64,000 nucleotides of DNA from Rubrobacter tropicus. Lineage in GTDB: Bacteria; Actinomycetota; Rubrobacteria; Rubrobacterales; Rubrobacteraceae. Position 1 is the stretch's first letter. Every line of letters starts with the position of its first letter. This document shows positions 54,748 to 62,899 of this stretch, in pieces. The notes beneath the pieces were generated by a model. It ran no database searches and was not told the DNA's origin. It saw nothing but the letters and a program-made list of their open reading frames with translations. A program made the translations under genes and the position numbers. The DNA lies in NCBI RefSeq assembly GCF_011492945.1, contig NZ_CP045119.1:2046001-2110000 (forward strand), in the 5' to 3' direction.

Positions 54748-56003
54748 TGGCGGACAAGAACGTCAGAAGGCGGGAGCTTCCGGGGGGCCTCAGGGTCTTC
54801 TCGGAGCCCCTCTCGGAGGCCACCAGCGTCTCTCTTGGCGTCTGGATCCGGGCCGGCTCCCGCGACGAGCGGGACGACGTGGCCGGCATAACCCACCTCA
54901 TGGAGCACATGCTCTTCAAGGGGACGCCCGAGCTCGACGCCCTCGGCATAGCCCAGGCCTTCGAGGGCATCGGCGCGCAGGAGAACGCGGCCACCGGCGA
55001 GGAGTACACCGTGCTCTACGCCCGCTTTCTTCCCGAGCACCTCGAAAGGGCGCTCGACGTGATGGGGGACATGGTGCTTCGTCCCACCTTCGCGGACCTG
55101 GAGCGGGAGCGGGAGGTGATAGTCGAGGAGATCAAGATGTACGAGGACCGTCCGGACCAGATGGCCGACGAGTACCTCTCCGGCTTGATCTTCCACGGCG
55201 ACCCGCTGGGACGGCCCATTATCGGCTCCGCCGAGACGGTCCGCGGCGTCGACCACGAGACCCTGAAGTCTTTCCACCAGAACACCTACACGGCCGCCAA
55301 CGTCTTCGTCGTGGGCGCCGGCAAACTAGACCCCGACGAGCTGGAGCGGATGGTCGAGGAGAAGCTCGGCGGCCTGCCAGCCGGGGACCCTTTTCCCCGC
55401 AACGCGCGTCCGGGCGAGCCCGAGAGCCGCGTCCACTACAAGTTCAAGGAGACCGAGCAGTACCACGTCTCCGTGGGCTCGTTGGGCATCCCCGCGAGCA
55501 GCGAGGACCGCTTCGCGATGGCCGCGCTCAACAACGTCTTCGGCGGTGGCATGAGCAGCCGGCTGTTCCAGGAGGTCCGCGAGAAGCGGGGCCTGGCCTA
55601 CGCCGTCTACTCCTACCACCAGGCCTACTCCGACGCCGGCGCCATAAAGACCTACGTCGGCTCCACCACCGGAAACGTCGAAGAGGCCATAGAGACCATA
55701 GTCCGCGAGATGGGCAAGATGCGAAACGAGCCCGTGGACGCCGAGGAGCTGGAGCGAACAAAGCAGCAGCTAAAGAGCTCGACCCTCCTCGCCCTGGAGA
55801 GCACCGCGGCCAGGATGAACCGCGTGGGACGCAGCGTCATCCTCGACACCGAGCTGCTCTCCCCGGAAGAGATAGCAGAGCGCATAGAAGCCGTCACCGC
55901 AGACGCCATCATGCGCCTCGCAAACGAACACTTAGACACAAAGAAAATGTACCTCTCAGCCGTCGGCCCGAAAGAGCTCGACCTGGGGAGGTACCTGGGA
56001 TAG
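54747..56003 (+). CDS. M16 family zinc peptidase (mitochondrial processing peptidase-like)
   Basis: This 418-residue insulinase-type protease has the inverted zinc motif HLMEH near residues 50-54, the downstream Glu in EREREVIVEEIKMYEDRPDQ, and the C-terminal domain with FGGGMSSRLFQEVREKRGLAYAVYSYH. The physiological substrate is unknown; such genes follow pnp in many Gram-positives. The GTG start overlaps the pnp stop by one base. Confidence 0.92.
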   Translation: MADKNVRRRELPGGLRVFSEPLSEATSVSLGVWIRAGSRDERDDVAGITHLMEHMLFKGTPELDALGIAQAFEGIGAQENAATGEEYTVLYARFLPEHLERALDVMGDMVLRPTFADLEREREVIVEEIKMYEDRPDQMADEYLSGLIFHGDPLGRPIIGSAETVRGVDHETLKSFHQNTYTAANVFVVGAGKLDPDELERMVEEKLGGLPAGDPFPRNARPGEPESRVHYKFKETEQYHVSVGSLGIPASSEDRFAMAALNNVFGGGMSSRLFQEVREKRGLAYAVYSYHQAYSDAGAIKTYVGSTTGNVEEAIETIVREMGKMRNEPVDAEELERTKQQLKSSTLLALESTAARMNRVGRSVILDTELLSPEEIAERIEAVTADAIMRLANEHLDTKKMYLSAVGPKELDLGRYLG

Positions 56004-56096
56004 GTTTCAGGCTACAGGCTTCAGGTCGCCTCCTTCGGAGGCTCTCAGGATTTTCCTGATGCCTGAAACCTGATGCCTGAAACCTCCAAAGGAGGT
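56002..56096 (+). promoter_or_regulatory. Alternative-hairpin leader before rnjA
   Basis: AGGTTTCAGGCTACAGGCTTCAGG (56002-56025; listed here by its first and last bases) pairs with 56062-56085 at 21 of 24 positions. Between them lies GCCTCC-TTC-GGAGGC. The right arm continues into ACCTCC (56082-56087), AAA, GGAGGT (56091-56096), where GGAGGT is the rnjA Shine-Dalgarno. The two hairpins exclude each other, so the long stem could free the ribosome site. Confidence 0.6.
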
Positions 56097-56104
56097 AATT
56101 CACG

Positions 56105-57769
56105 CTGAGAGATAAAAACGCCTTGCAGGTCGTGCCCTTGGGAGGATTGGGCGAGATCGGCAAGAATATGACCGCCGTTCGCCAGTCGAGCGGCATGATC
56201 CTCGTCGACGCCGGGATGTCTTTCCCGGACGAGGAGATGCCTGGTATCGACCTGGTGCTGCCGGACTTTACGTTCCTGCGCGAGCACGCCGACGAGCTAA
56301 AGGGGGTGGTTCTCACCCACGGGCACGAGGACCACGTGGGCTCGTTGCCCTACCTTTTGCGCGAGTTCAACGTTCCGGTGTACGGGACCAAGCTGACGCT
56401 CGGGCTCGTGCGGAGCAAGCTGCAGGAGTTCGGGATAAAGAAGGGGGACCTGCGCGAGATCAAGGCCGGGGACACCCAGAACCTGGGCGGCTTCGGCCTC
56501 GAGTTCATAAACGTCAACCACTCCATCCCGGACGCCATAGCCATCGCGATCCGCACGACCGCGGGTTTGATCCTGTTCTCCGGGGACTACAAGATCGACC
56601 TGACCCCGATCGAGGGCGACCCGATGGACCTCGGCCGCCTCGCGGAGCTCGGTAACGAGGGCGTGCTCGCGTACTTCGGCGACTCCACGAACTCCGAGCG
56701 GCCCGGTTTCGTGCCGTCCGAGAGGATCGTCGGGGAGACGCTCAACGACGTGTTCCAGAAGGCGAAGGGCAGGATCATCGTGGCCTCCTTCGCCTCCCAC
56801 ATCCACCGCGTGAGCCAGGTCGTCGAGGCCGCCAAAAAGCACAACAGGCTCGTGGGTGTTGCCGGACGGTCCATGGTCCGCAACGTCCAGATAGCGCGCG
56901 ACCTCGGATACCTGGATCTTCCGGACAACATGTTCGTGGACCAGCAGCGGGACTTCGGCAGGATCCCGGACTCCGAGATCGTCGTGATGATGACGGGCTC
57001 GCAGGGCGAGCCGCTCGCCGCGCTCAGCCGGGTCGCCAACGGCACCCACCGCTCTATAGAGGCCGGTCCAGGCGACACCGTCGTCATAGCGGCCCACCCG
57101 ATACCGGGCAACGAGCGGGGCGTCTCGCGCACTATCAACAACCTGATGAAGCGGGGGGCCGAGGTCTGCTACAGCCCCCTGATGCCCGTCCACGTCTCCG
57201 GCCACGCGGCCCAGGAGGAACAGAAGATAGTCCTCTCGCTGCTCAAGCCCCGCTACCTGGTGCCGGTCCACGGCGAGTTCCGCCACCTGCGCCACCACGC
57301 GAACACGGCGATGACGCTCGGAATACCCGAGGAGAACATCTTTATCCTGGAGAACGGCGACAGGCTCGAGTTCAAGAACGGCAAGGCCCGCCGCGACGAA
57401 AGCGTCTCCGCCGGCATGTTCCTGGTCGACGGCGGGGGCCTCGCAGAGGGCGCCTCCGGGGTGATGCGCGAGCGCCAGCAGCTCTCCGAGGACGGCATGT
57501 TCATAGTCGTCGCCAGGGTCAACGCCCAGAACGGCCAGCTTCTCGGACCCCCTGACCTGATCTCGCGCGGCTTCGTCAGCCCTCAGGGCTCGAACGGCCT
57601 CATGGAGCAGTCCACGGAAACCGTCCGTAAAACCCTCGAGCGGACCGCCAAGGGCCGCGTCACCGACCGCGGCGAGCTCAAAAACGCCGTGCGTAAGGAC
57701 CTCTCCAGCTTTCTCTCCAACAAGACCGGGAAGCGCCCGATCATCCTTCCGCTAATAGTAGAGGTCTAG
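56105..57769 (+). CDS. rnj: Ribonuclease J, probable CTG start
   Basis: This ~554-residue beta-lactamase-fold/beta-CASP nuclease has 5'-3' exo- and endo-RNase activity. Motifs are VVPLGGLGEIGKNM, the zinc motif LTHGHEDHVGSLPYLL, FSGDYKIDLTP, DSTNSERPGF and the CASP part (FASHIHRVSQVV, MTGSQGEPLAAL, SGHAAQEEQ). No ATG is near. CTG at 56105 has AAAGGAGGT at 56088-56096 with spacing 8 and adds LRDKNA before LQVVPLGG; the TTG at 56123 has no such site. The leader may regulate it. Confidence 0.93.
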   Translation: MRDKNALQVVPLGGLGEIGKNMTAVRQSSGMILVDAGMSFPDEEMPGIDLVLPDFTFLREHADELKGVVLTHGHEDHVGSLPYLLREFNVPVYGTKLTLGLVRSKLQEFGIKKGDLREIKAGDTQNLGGFGLEFINVNHSIPDAIAIAIRTTAGLILFSGDYKIDLTPIEGDPMDLGRLAELGNEGVLAYFGDSTNSERPGFVPSERIVGETLNDVFQKAKGRIIVASFASHIHRVSQVVEAAKKHNRLVGVAGRSMVRNVQIARDLGYLDLPDNMFVDQQRDFGRIPDSEIVVMMTGSQGEPLAALSRVANGTHRSIEAGPGDTVVIAAHPIPGNERGVSRTINNLMKRGAEVCYSPLMPVHVSGHAAQEEQKIVLSLLKPRYLVPVHGEFRHLRHHANTAMTLGIPEENIFILENGDRLEFKNGKARRDESVSAGMFLVDGGGLAEGASGVMRERQQLSEDGMFIVVARVNAQNGQLLGPPDLISRGFVSPQGSNGLMEQSTETVRKTLERTAKGRVTDRGELKNAVRKDLSSFLSNKTGKRPIILPLIVEV

Positions 57770-57786
57770 CCCTAGACCTCTACTAT
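57755..57786. terminator. Perfect 15-bp hairpin across the end of rnjA
   Basis: ATAGTAGAGGTCTAG (57755-57769, ending with the rnjA stop) is followed by CC and its exact reverse complement (57772-57786). No T run follows. It could stop transcription, protect the 3' end, or be a processing site. Confidence 0.6.
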
Positions 57787-57834
57787 ATGGTGCGGTTGAG
57801 GGTCCGGCCCGCTGGTTTAGGCTAGACTTCTACC

Positions 57835-58611
57835 GTGGCTACACACAGAAGCGCCCCGAAAAAGACGGCAAAGAAGGCGTCCCCGAACAAGGGTCGCGCC
57901 AAAGGGACCCGCAAGAAGGCCCAGCCCCCCTTGATGGAAGGCCTGCGGGAGGCCGTAAGCCGCGAGGCGGTCGGCATCGCGCTGCTCGCCCTGGGTCTGT
58001 TTTTCAGCGCCGCCTTCTTTACCGGGCGGGGGCTTTTCTGGGGAAGCCGGCCTCTTCGTGGCGCGCAACCTCCTGGGCGAGGCCGGCCTGGCGTTGGCGC
58101 CGCTCGCCGCGCTGGGCGGGCTGCTGCTTCTTCTAGACCGGTTGCCCGGAAGGGCTGTTATCGGTACGGCCCTGCTCCTTACGGGGGCCGCGACGACCTT
58201 CGGGGCCGCCATGCCCCGGCGCCTGCTTTTCGCGAGCGAGGCTTACCCCGACGCGGGCGGCGCCGTCGGCAGCGCCGTCTACTACGCCGTAGACCTCGTC
58301 GGCGGTACTATCGGGACCGTGCTCACCCTCGGGCTTCTCTACGCCCTCGGCCTCTCCCTGCTCACCGGCGTCGGCTTCGCGGCCGCGCTCACGGCCCTGC
58401 GCGACGGCGCGATCCACCTTGCCGACTACGCCCGAAGGTTTGGGGAGAGCCTTCGAGACGGCGGTAAGTCCCGAACGGACAAACCGGCCGCCGTGCGGGA
58501 GCGGCCGGCCGAGCCGCCGGCGGAGCCCGAGGTGCGCGACCTGCACGAGGAGTTGGCGCCCGAACCCCCGCGCCGCCCGAGGAGGAAGACGCGCCGACGC
58601 GGGAGTTCGAG
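57835..58611 (+). pseudogene. ftsK: FtsK/SpoIIIE N-terminal membrane part, frame breaks
   Basis: This is the 5' part of a DNA translocase interrupted twice. It starts at GTG 57835 with a basic Lys/Ala-rich segment and a membrane helix (VGIALLALGLFFSAAFF). The frame then slips near a G run at 58040-58043, after which ARNLLGEAGLALAPLAALGGLLLLL and further helices are open to about 58570. A second slip near 58564-58582 joins the acidic linker to the motor at 58612. Because FtsK is usually essential and the breaks lie in G/C runs, sequence error is a good possibility. Four or so membrane segments can be seen. Confidence 0.75.
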
Positions 58612-60108
58612 GTGGTGTTGCCGGAGAGCTCCGGGGGGCTGCCGCTCGAGGAGGCCCGTCCGGTCGAGCCGGGGGAGTACACGCCGCCGTCCTTCGGCCT
58701 GCTGGAGGTCGGGCACGGGGTCCCGGAGCACGACGCGGAAGGGACCAGCGAACGCCTGACGCGGGCGCTCGCGGACCTCGGGGTCGAGGCGCGCGTGATC
58801 CGGGCCGTCGTAGGCCCCCGCGTTACCCGCTACGAGCTGCGGCTCGGCAGCGGGGTCAAGGTGGGCAAGGTCAGGAACCTGCAGCAAGACATAGCCTACG
58901 CCCTGGCCGCCACGGAGGTCAGGATACTCGCCCCGATCCCCGGCAAGAGCGCGGTCGGGGTCGAGGTGCCGAACACGAGACCGGCCAAGGTAACCTTGGG
59001 CGACGTCTTCAGGGAGTACCCCGAAGCGAACGACTGGACCCTGCCCGTGGCCCTCGGCAAGGACATCTCCGGCCGGGCCGTGTTCTTCGACCTGGCCGAG
59101 ATGCCGCACCTGCTCGTCGCCGGCACCACGGGAAGCGGGAAAAGCGTGATGCTCAACGGGTTGCTCACCTCGCTTCTGCTGACCACCGATCCTCGCCAGG
59201 TCAAGATGGTCCTCATAGACCCCAAAAGGGTGGAGCTCTCGCCGTTCGGGCGGGTGCCGCACCTCATAACCCCCGTCGTCACGGACGTCAAGAAGGCCGC
59301 CAACGCGTTGCAGTGGGCCGTCGCCGAGATGGAGCGGCGCTACGAGGTTTTGGAGAGGATGGGGTCGCGGTCGCTGGAGGGCTACAACATAAGGGCCGAG
59401 ACGCAGATGCCCTACGTGGTGATCGTCATAGACGAGCTCGCCGACCTCATGATGCAGGCAGGCGCCAAGGTCGAGGACTCCATAGTGAGGCTCGCCCAGA
59501 AGGCGAGGGCCGTGGGCATCCACCTCGTCGTCGCGACCCAGAGGCCGAGCGTCGACGTCATAACCGGCATGATCAAGGCTAACATCCCGAGCCGGATCGC
59601 CTTCGCCGTCTCGAGTCAGGTGGATTCGCGCGTGATCCTGGACGGCGGCGGCGCCGAGTTTTTGCTCGGCATGGGCGACATGCTCTTCAAGCCCGTCTCC
59701 GCCCTGAGAAGCTCCAGGGTGCAGGGCGCCTTTATCTCGGAGAACGAGGTCGAGCGGGTGGTGGGCGCCTCCGAGGACGCCGCCTCGGGCAGGGCCGAGC
59801 CCCACTTCGTCGAGGAGGTCACCCAGCAGCCGAAAAGCGACAAGGAGGAGACGGACGAGCCCGAGGACGACCTCTTGCCCGAGGCGGCGAGCTTCGTCGT
59901 GCAGACCCAGCAGGCCTCCGTGAGCGCCGTGCAGCGGCGCTTTCGGGTCGGGTATTCGCGGGCCGGCAGGATCATCGACGCGCTAGAGCGCAAGGGCATC
60001 GTCGGCCCGTACGAGGGCTCGAAGAGCCGCGCCGTCGTGGCGAGCGCGCTAGATATCGAGTCCATGTTCGAGGGCGGGGAACCGGGCGACAAACCCGAGG
60101 GCTGGTAG
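58612..60108 (+). CDS. ftsK: DNA translocase FtsK/SpoIIIE motor and gamma domain
   Basis: These 498 residues form the alpha-beta motor and gamma parts of FtsK. Walker A is LVAGTTGSGKSVMLNGLL, Walker B YVVIVIDELADLMM, with ATQRPSVDVITGMIKANIPSRIAFAV and DGGGAEFLLGMGDMLF following. The C-terminal winged-helix gamma domain (SAVQRRFRVGYSRAGRIIDALERKGIVGP) reads polar DNA sites. The GTG at 58612 is only the first start in this frame; the protein probably continues from the upstream membrane part. Confidence 0.9.
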   Translation: MVLPESSGGLPLEEARPVEPGEYTPPSFGLLEVGHGVPEHDAEGTSERLTRALADLGVEARVIRAVVGPRVTRYELRLGSGVKVGKVRNLQQDIAYALAATEVRILAPIPGKSAVGVEVPNTRPAKVTLGDVFREYPEANDWTLPVALGKDISGRAVFFDLAEMPHLLVAGTTGSGKSVMLNGLLTSLLLTTDPRQVKMVLIDPKRVELSPFGRVPHLITPVVTDVKKAANALQWAVAEMERRYEVLERMGSRSLEGYNIRAETQMPYVVIVIDELADLMMQAGAKVEDSIVRLAQKARAVGIHLVVATQRPSVDVITGMIKANIPSRIAFAVSSQVDSRVILDGGGAEFLLGMGDMLFKPVSALRSSRVQGAFISENEVERVVGASEDAASGRAEPHFVEEVTQQPKSDKEETDEPEDDLLPEAASFVVQTQQASVSAVQRRFRVGYSRAGRIIDALERKGIVGPYEGSKSRAVVASALDIESMFEGGEPGDKPEGW

Positions 60109-60133
60109 CGTCTATGGTAGGCTTTTAGGCTGC

Positions 60134-60979
60134 ATGGAAGACGGCAATCACACACCCGGCTCGTCCAACGGCGAAGGCAAGATCGGGCGCGTTCTGGAGC
60201 GGGCCAGGCGGGACAGGGGCCTCTCATTAGAAGAGGCCGAGCGGGCTACCAAGATCCGCAAACGCTACCTCGTCGGCCTCGAAGAGGACGACTACACGGT
60301 CCTCCCCGACGCGGTCTACGCCCAGGGTTTCTTGAAGACGTACGCCAACTTCCTGGGCCTCGACGGCGCGGGGCTCTCCCAAGAGCTCAGGACCCGCAGA
60401 AAGCCGCGCCGGGAACGGGGGTTGAGCTACGCGCCCCCCGAGAGCGAGTTCGAGCGGCCGATCATCAACCCGGGCGGCGTCTCGGGCGCCCGCAAGCGCA
60501 AGATACCGCGCTCTACCATCATCGCCTTCGGCGTAGCCGCCCTCGTCATAGCCGCCCTTATCGGGGCCCTGTACTTCGTGGGCCTGAACGTCAGGGCCTC
60601 GACCGGGGACGACGTCCGGGCGGAGGCCCCGGCCAACGAGGAAGACCAGAGGGCGTCCGGCGGAGGGGCGGGGCAAGGCGGGGAACGGCCCGCGTCCGGG
60701 GAGCAGGTCGCCAACGAGGCAGCGCTCGACACGCTCAGGGTCGGGGTGAGCGTGGAGGGGTCGCCGGCCTGGATCCGGGTCCGCTCCGACTCCGAGACGG
60801 TCTTCGAGCGGGTGGCCGAGCCCGGGTACTCCAGGACTTTCGAGGCGCGGCGCGTGGTCGGCATCGAGGCGGGGAACGCCGGCGCCGTCTCCGTCGAGGT
60901 CAACGGCCAGGACGTGGGCCCCCTCGGAGACCCCGGACAGGTGCTCGACAAGAGCTACACCCTGAAGTCCGCGGGCTGA
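60134..60979 (+). CDS. RodZ-like helix-turn-helix membrane protein
   Basis: This 281-residue protein has an N-terminal Xre-type HTH ([61 protein letters not shown], about residues 17-78), a basic stretch before one membrane helix ([24 protein letters not shown], near 137-160), an acidic Ser/Gly linker, and a C-terminal DUF4115-like beta domain ending YTLKSAG. RodZ organises MreB in rods; if no mreB exists, a shape or envelope role is only inferred. Genes like this sit before pgsA/recA in Firmicutes. Confidence 0.85.
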   Translation: MEDGNHTPGSSNGEGKIGRVLERARRDRGLSLEEAERATKIRKRYLVGLEEDDYTVLPDAVYAQGFLKTYANFLGLDGAGLSQELRTRRKPRRERGLSYAPPESEFERPIINPGGVSGARKRKIPRSTIIAFGVAALVIAALIGALYFVGLNVRASTGDDVRAEAPANEEDQRASGGGAGQGGERPASGEQVANEAALDTLRVGVSVEGSPAWIRVRSDSETVFERVAEPGYSRTFEARRVVGIEAGNAGAVSVEVNGQDVGPLGDPGQVLDKSYTLKSAG

Positions 60980-61002
60980 GAGGCCCCCACCCGGAAACCC
61001 TC

Positions 61003-61031
61003 TTGGGAGGCCCCCGGCGCTGCAGTATAAT
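61003..61031 (+). promoter_or_regulatory. recA promoter
   Basis: TTGGGA (61003-61008) and TATAAT (61026-61031) are 17 bp apart. No clear LexA-type box is seen around it. Confidence 0.65.
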
Positions 61032-61092
61032 TTCCTGCGAGGAATACCGATCACGCAAGAGCCATCGACGCACGCGTTTCGTGGAGGATGCA

Positions 61093-62208
61093 TTGGACAA
61101 GAGCAAAGCAATAGACGCCGCGGTATCCCAGATAGAGCGGCAGTTCGGCAAGGGCTCCATCATGAGGATGGGCGACGACGAGAGGCCAAAGGTCCCGGCC
61201 ATCTCCACGGGCGCCCTCGCGCTCGATTTGGCGCTCGGTGTCGGGGGATTGCCGCGGGGCAGGATCGTCGAGATCTTCGGCCCCGAGTCCAGCGGTAAGA
61301 CCACCCTCGCCCTGCACGTTATAGCGGAGGCCCAGAAGTCCGGCGGCCTGTGCGCCTTCGTCGACGCCGAGCACGCCATCGACCCGGACTACGCCCAGGC
61401 GATCGGGGTGAACCTGGAAGACCTCTACTTCTCCCAGCCGGACAACGGCGAGCAGGCCCTCGAGATAGCCGACACCCTCATCCGCTCCGGCGCCCTCGAC
61501 GTCGTCGTTATCGACTCCGTCGCCGCCCTCGTGCCCCGCGCCGAGATAGAGGGCGAGATGGGCGACTCCCACGTGGGGCTTCAGGCCAGGCTCATGAGCC
61601 AGGCCTTGCGGAAGCTCTCGGGCTCCCTCAACCGCTCGGGGACGACGGCCATCTTCATAAACCAGCTTCGGGAGAAGATCGGGGTGATGTTCGGCTCCCC
61701 CGAGACGACGCCGGGCGGCCGCGCCCTGAAGTTCTACTCCAGCGTCAGGCTCGACATCCGGCGCATCGGCGCCCTGAAGGCCGGCAACGACACGGTCGGC
61801 AACCAGACGCGGGTCAAGGTCGTCAAGAACAAGGTGGCGCCGCCGTTCAAGGTCGTCGAGTTCGACGTCATGTACGGCGAGGGCATCTCCCGCGAGGGGA
61901 GCCTGCTCGACATCGGCATCGAGAACGGGGTGGTCCAGAAGTCCGGCGCCTGGTTCGCCTACGGCGACGAGCGGCTCGGGCAGGGCCGCGAGAACGCCAA
62001 GACGTTCCTCAAGGAGAACGAGGGCGTCCGCAACCGCGTCCTCGCCGACATCTACGACAAGCTCGGCTTCGACAACCCGAACGCCGGGGCGAACGCCGGG
62101 GCGAACGCCGGGGCGAACGCCGACGGCGCTAACGGGTCCGCAGAGAGGGCCAACGGCGTCGCGGACCAGGACCTCGTCGCGGAGGCCCCGGCGGGTCGGC
62201 CGGTCTAA
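61093..62208 (+). CDS. recA: Recombinase RecA
   Basis: This 371-residue ATPase forms filaments on ssDNA for recombination and SOS. Motifs are Walker [12 protein letters not shown] near residue 68, [29 protein letters not shown]-like [26 protein letters not shown], and [17 protein letters not shown] at 61093 has GGAGG five bases upstream; a GTG at 61081 lacks spacing. The C-terminal tail has ANAG repeats encoded by a 12-bp tandem repeat (62090-62125). Confidence 0.96.
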   Translation: MDKSKAIDAAVSQIERQFGKGSIMRMGDDERPKVPAISTGALALDLALGVGGLPRGRIVEIFGPESSGKTTLALHVIAEAQKSGGLCAFVDAEHAIDPDYAQAIGVNLEDLYFSQPDNGEQALEIADTLIRSGALDVVVIDSVAALVPRAEIEGEMGDSHVGLQARLMSQALRKLSGSLNRSGTTAIFINQLREKIGVMFGSPETTPGGRALKFYSSVRLDIRRIGALKAGNDTVGNQTRVKVVKNKVAPPFKVVEFDVMYGEGISREGSLLDIGIENGVVQKSGAWFAYGDERLGQGRENAKTFLKENEGVRNRVLADIYDKLGFDNPNAGANAGANAGANADGANGSAERANGVADQDLVAEAPAGRPV

Positions 62209-62220
62209 GGGCGGTCCGGT

Positions 62221-62829
62221 TTGCCCGAGATCACGGGCGCGAAGGAGCGGCGGAACCGGGTCAGGATCTCCGTGGACGGGGAGTTCTGGGCCGAGCTGGA
62301 CGCCGCAGTCGCACGAGAACGCGGCCTCCGTGAGGGGGCCGCGTTCTCGTGCGAGGAGCTCGAGGAAGCCAGGGTGGCGGGGGAGAGGCCGCTCGCCATG
62401 GGCCGGGCCCTGAACCTGCTCGGCTACCGCGCGCGGTCCGAGGGGGAGGTCCGAGAGAGGCTCGGGCGTTACGGGTACGCGTCAGGGACCATCGAGGTCG
62501 TCGTTGCCCGCCTGTTCGAGCTCGGTTACCTGGACGACGAGGAGTTCGCCCGCCAGAAGGCGCGGGAGAAGGCGCAGCGATACGGGCCCAGGCGGGTCTC
62601 CGCCGACCTGCTCAAGAGCGGGGTCGGGCGGGAGGTGGCAGCGGTGGCTGTCGAAGAAGAGTTCGCCGGTCGGTCCGAGCTCGAGGACGCTAGAAGTGCT
62701 GTGGCGCGGCGGTATAATGGGGTGGGATCCGAGGCCGAGGCGCGCAGGGTCTACGGTTTTCTGGCGCGTCGCGGTTACTCGGCCGGGGTCTGCGCCGAGG
62801 TCGCCGGGGAGCATCGGGGACGGGCGTAG
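62221..62829 (+). CDS. recX: Regulatory protein RecX
   Basis: This 202-residue protein modulates RecA filaments. Three-helix repeats include ALNLLGYRARSEGEVRERLGRYGY, LFELGYLDDEEFARQKAREKAQRYGPRRVSADLLKSGV and VYGFLARRGYSAGVCAEV, with the family's LxxRxxSxxEVxxxL pattern. TTG at 62221 is 12 bp after recA, so co-transcription is expected. Confidence 0.92.
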   Translation: MPEITGAKERRNRVRISVDGEFWAELDAAVARERGLREGAAFSCEELEEARVAGERPLAMGRALNLLGYRARSEGEVRERLGRYGYASGTIEVVVARLFELGYLDDEEFARQKAREKAQRYGPRRVSADLLKSGVGREVAAVAVEEEFAGRSELEDARSAVARRYNGVGSEAEARRVYGFLARRGYSAGVCAEVAGEHRGRA

Positions 62830-62899
62830 TCCCAACAAGGACTGTCCATTTAACTCGATGCCGGGCCTCGAAACAGGGGCCCGTTGAAGGAGACAACCC

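Noticed and set aside
60980-61092. SOS (LexA) box ahead of recA
   Set aside because: No CGAAC-N4-GTTCG-like palindrome was found near the promoter.
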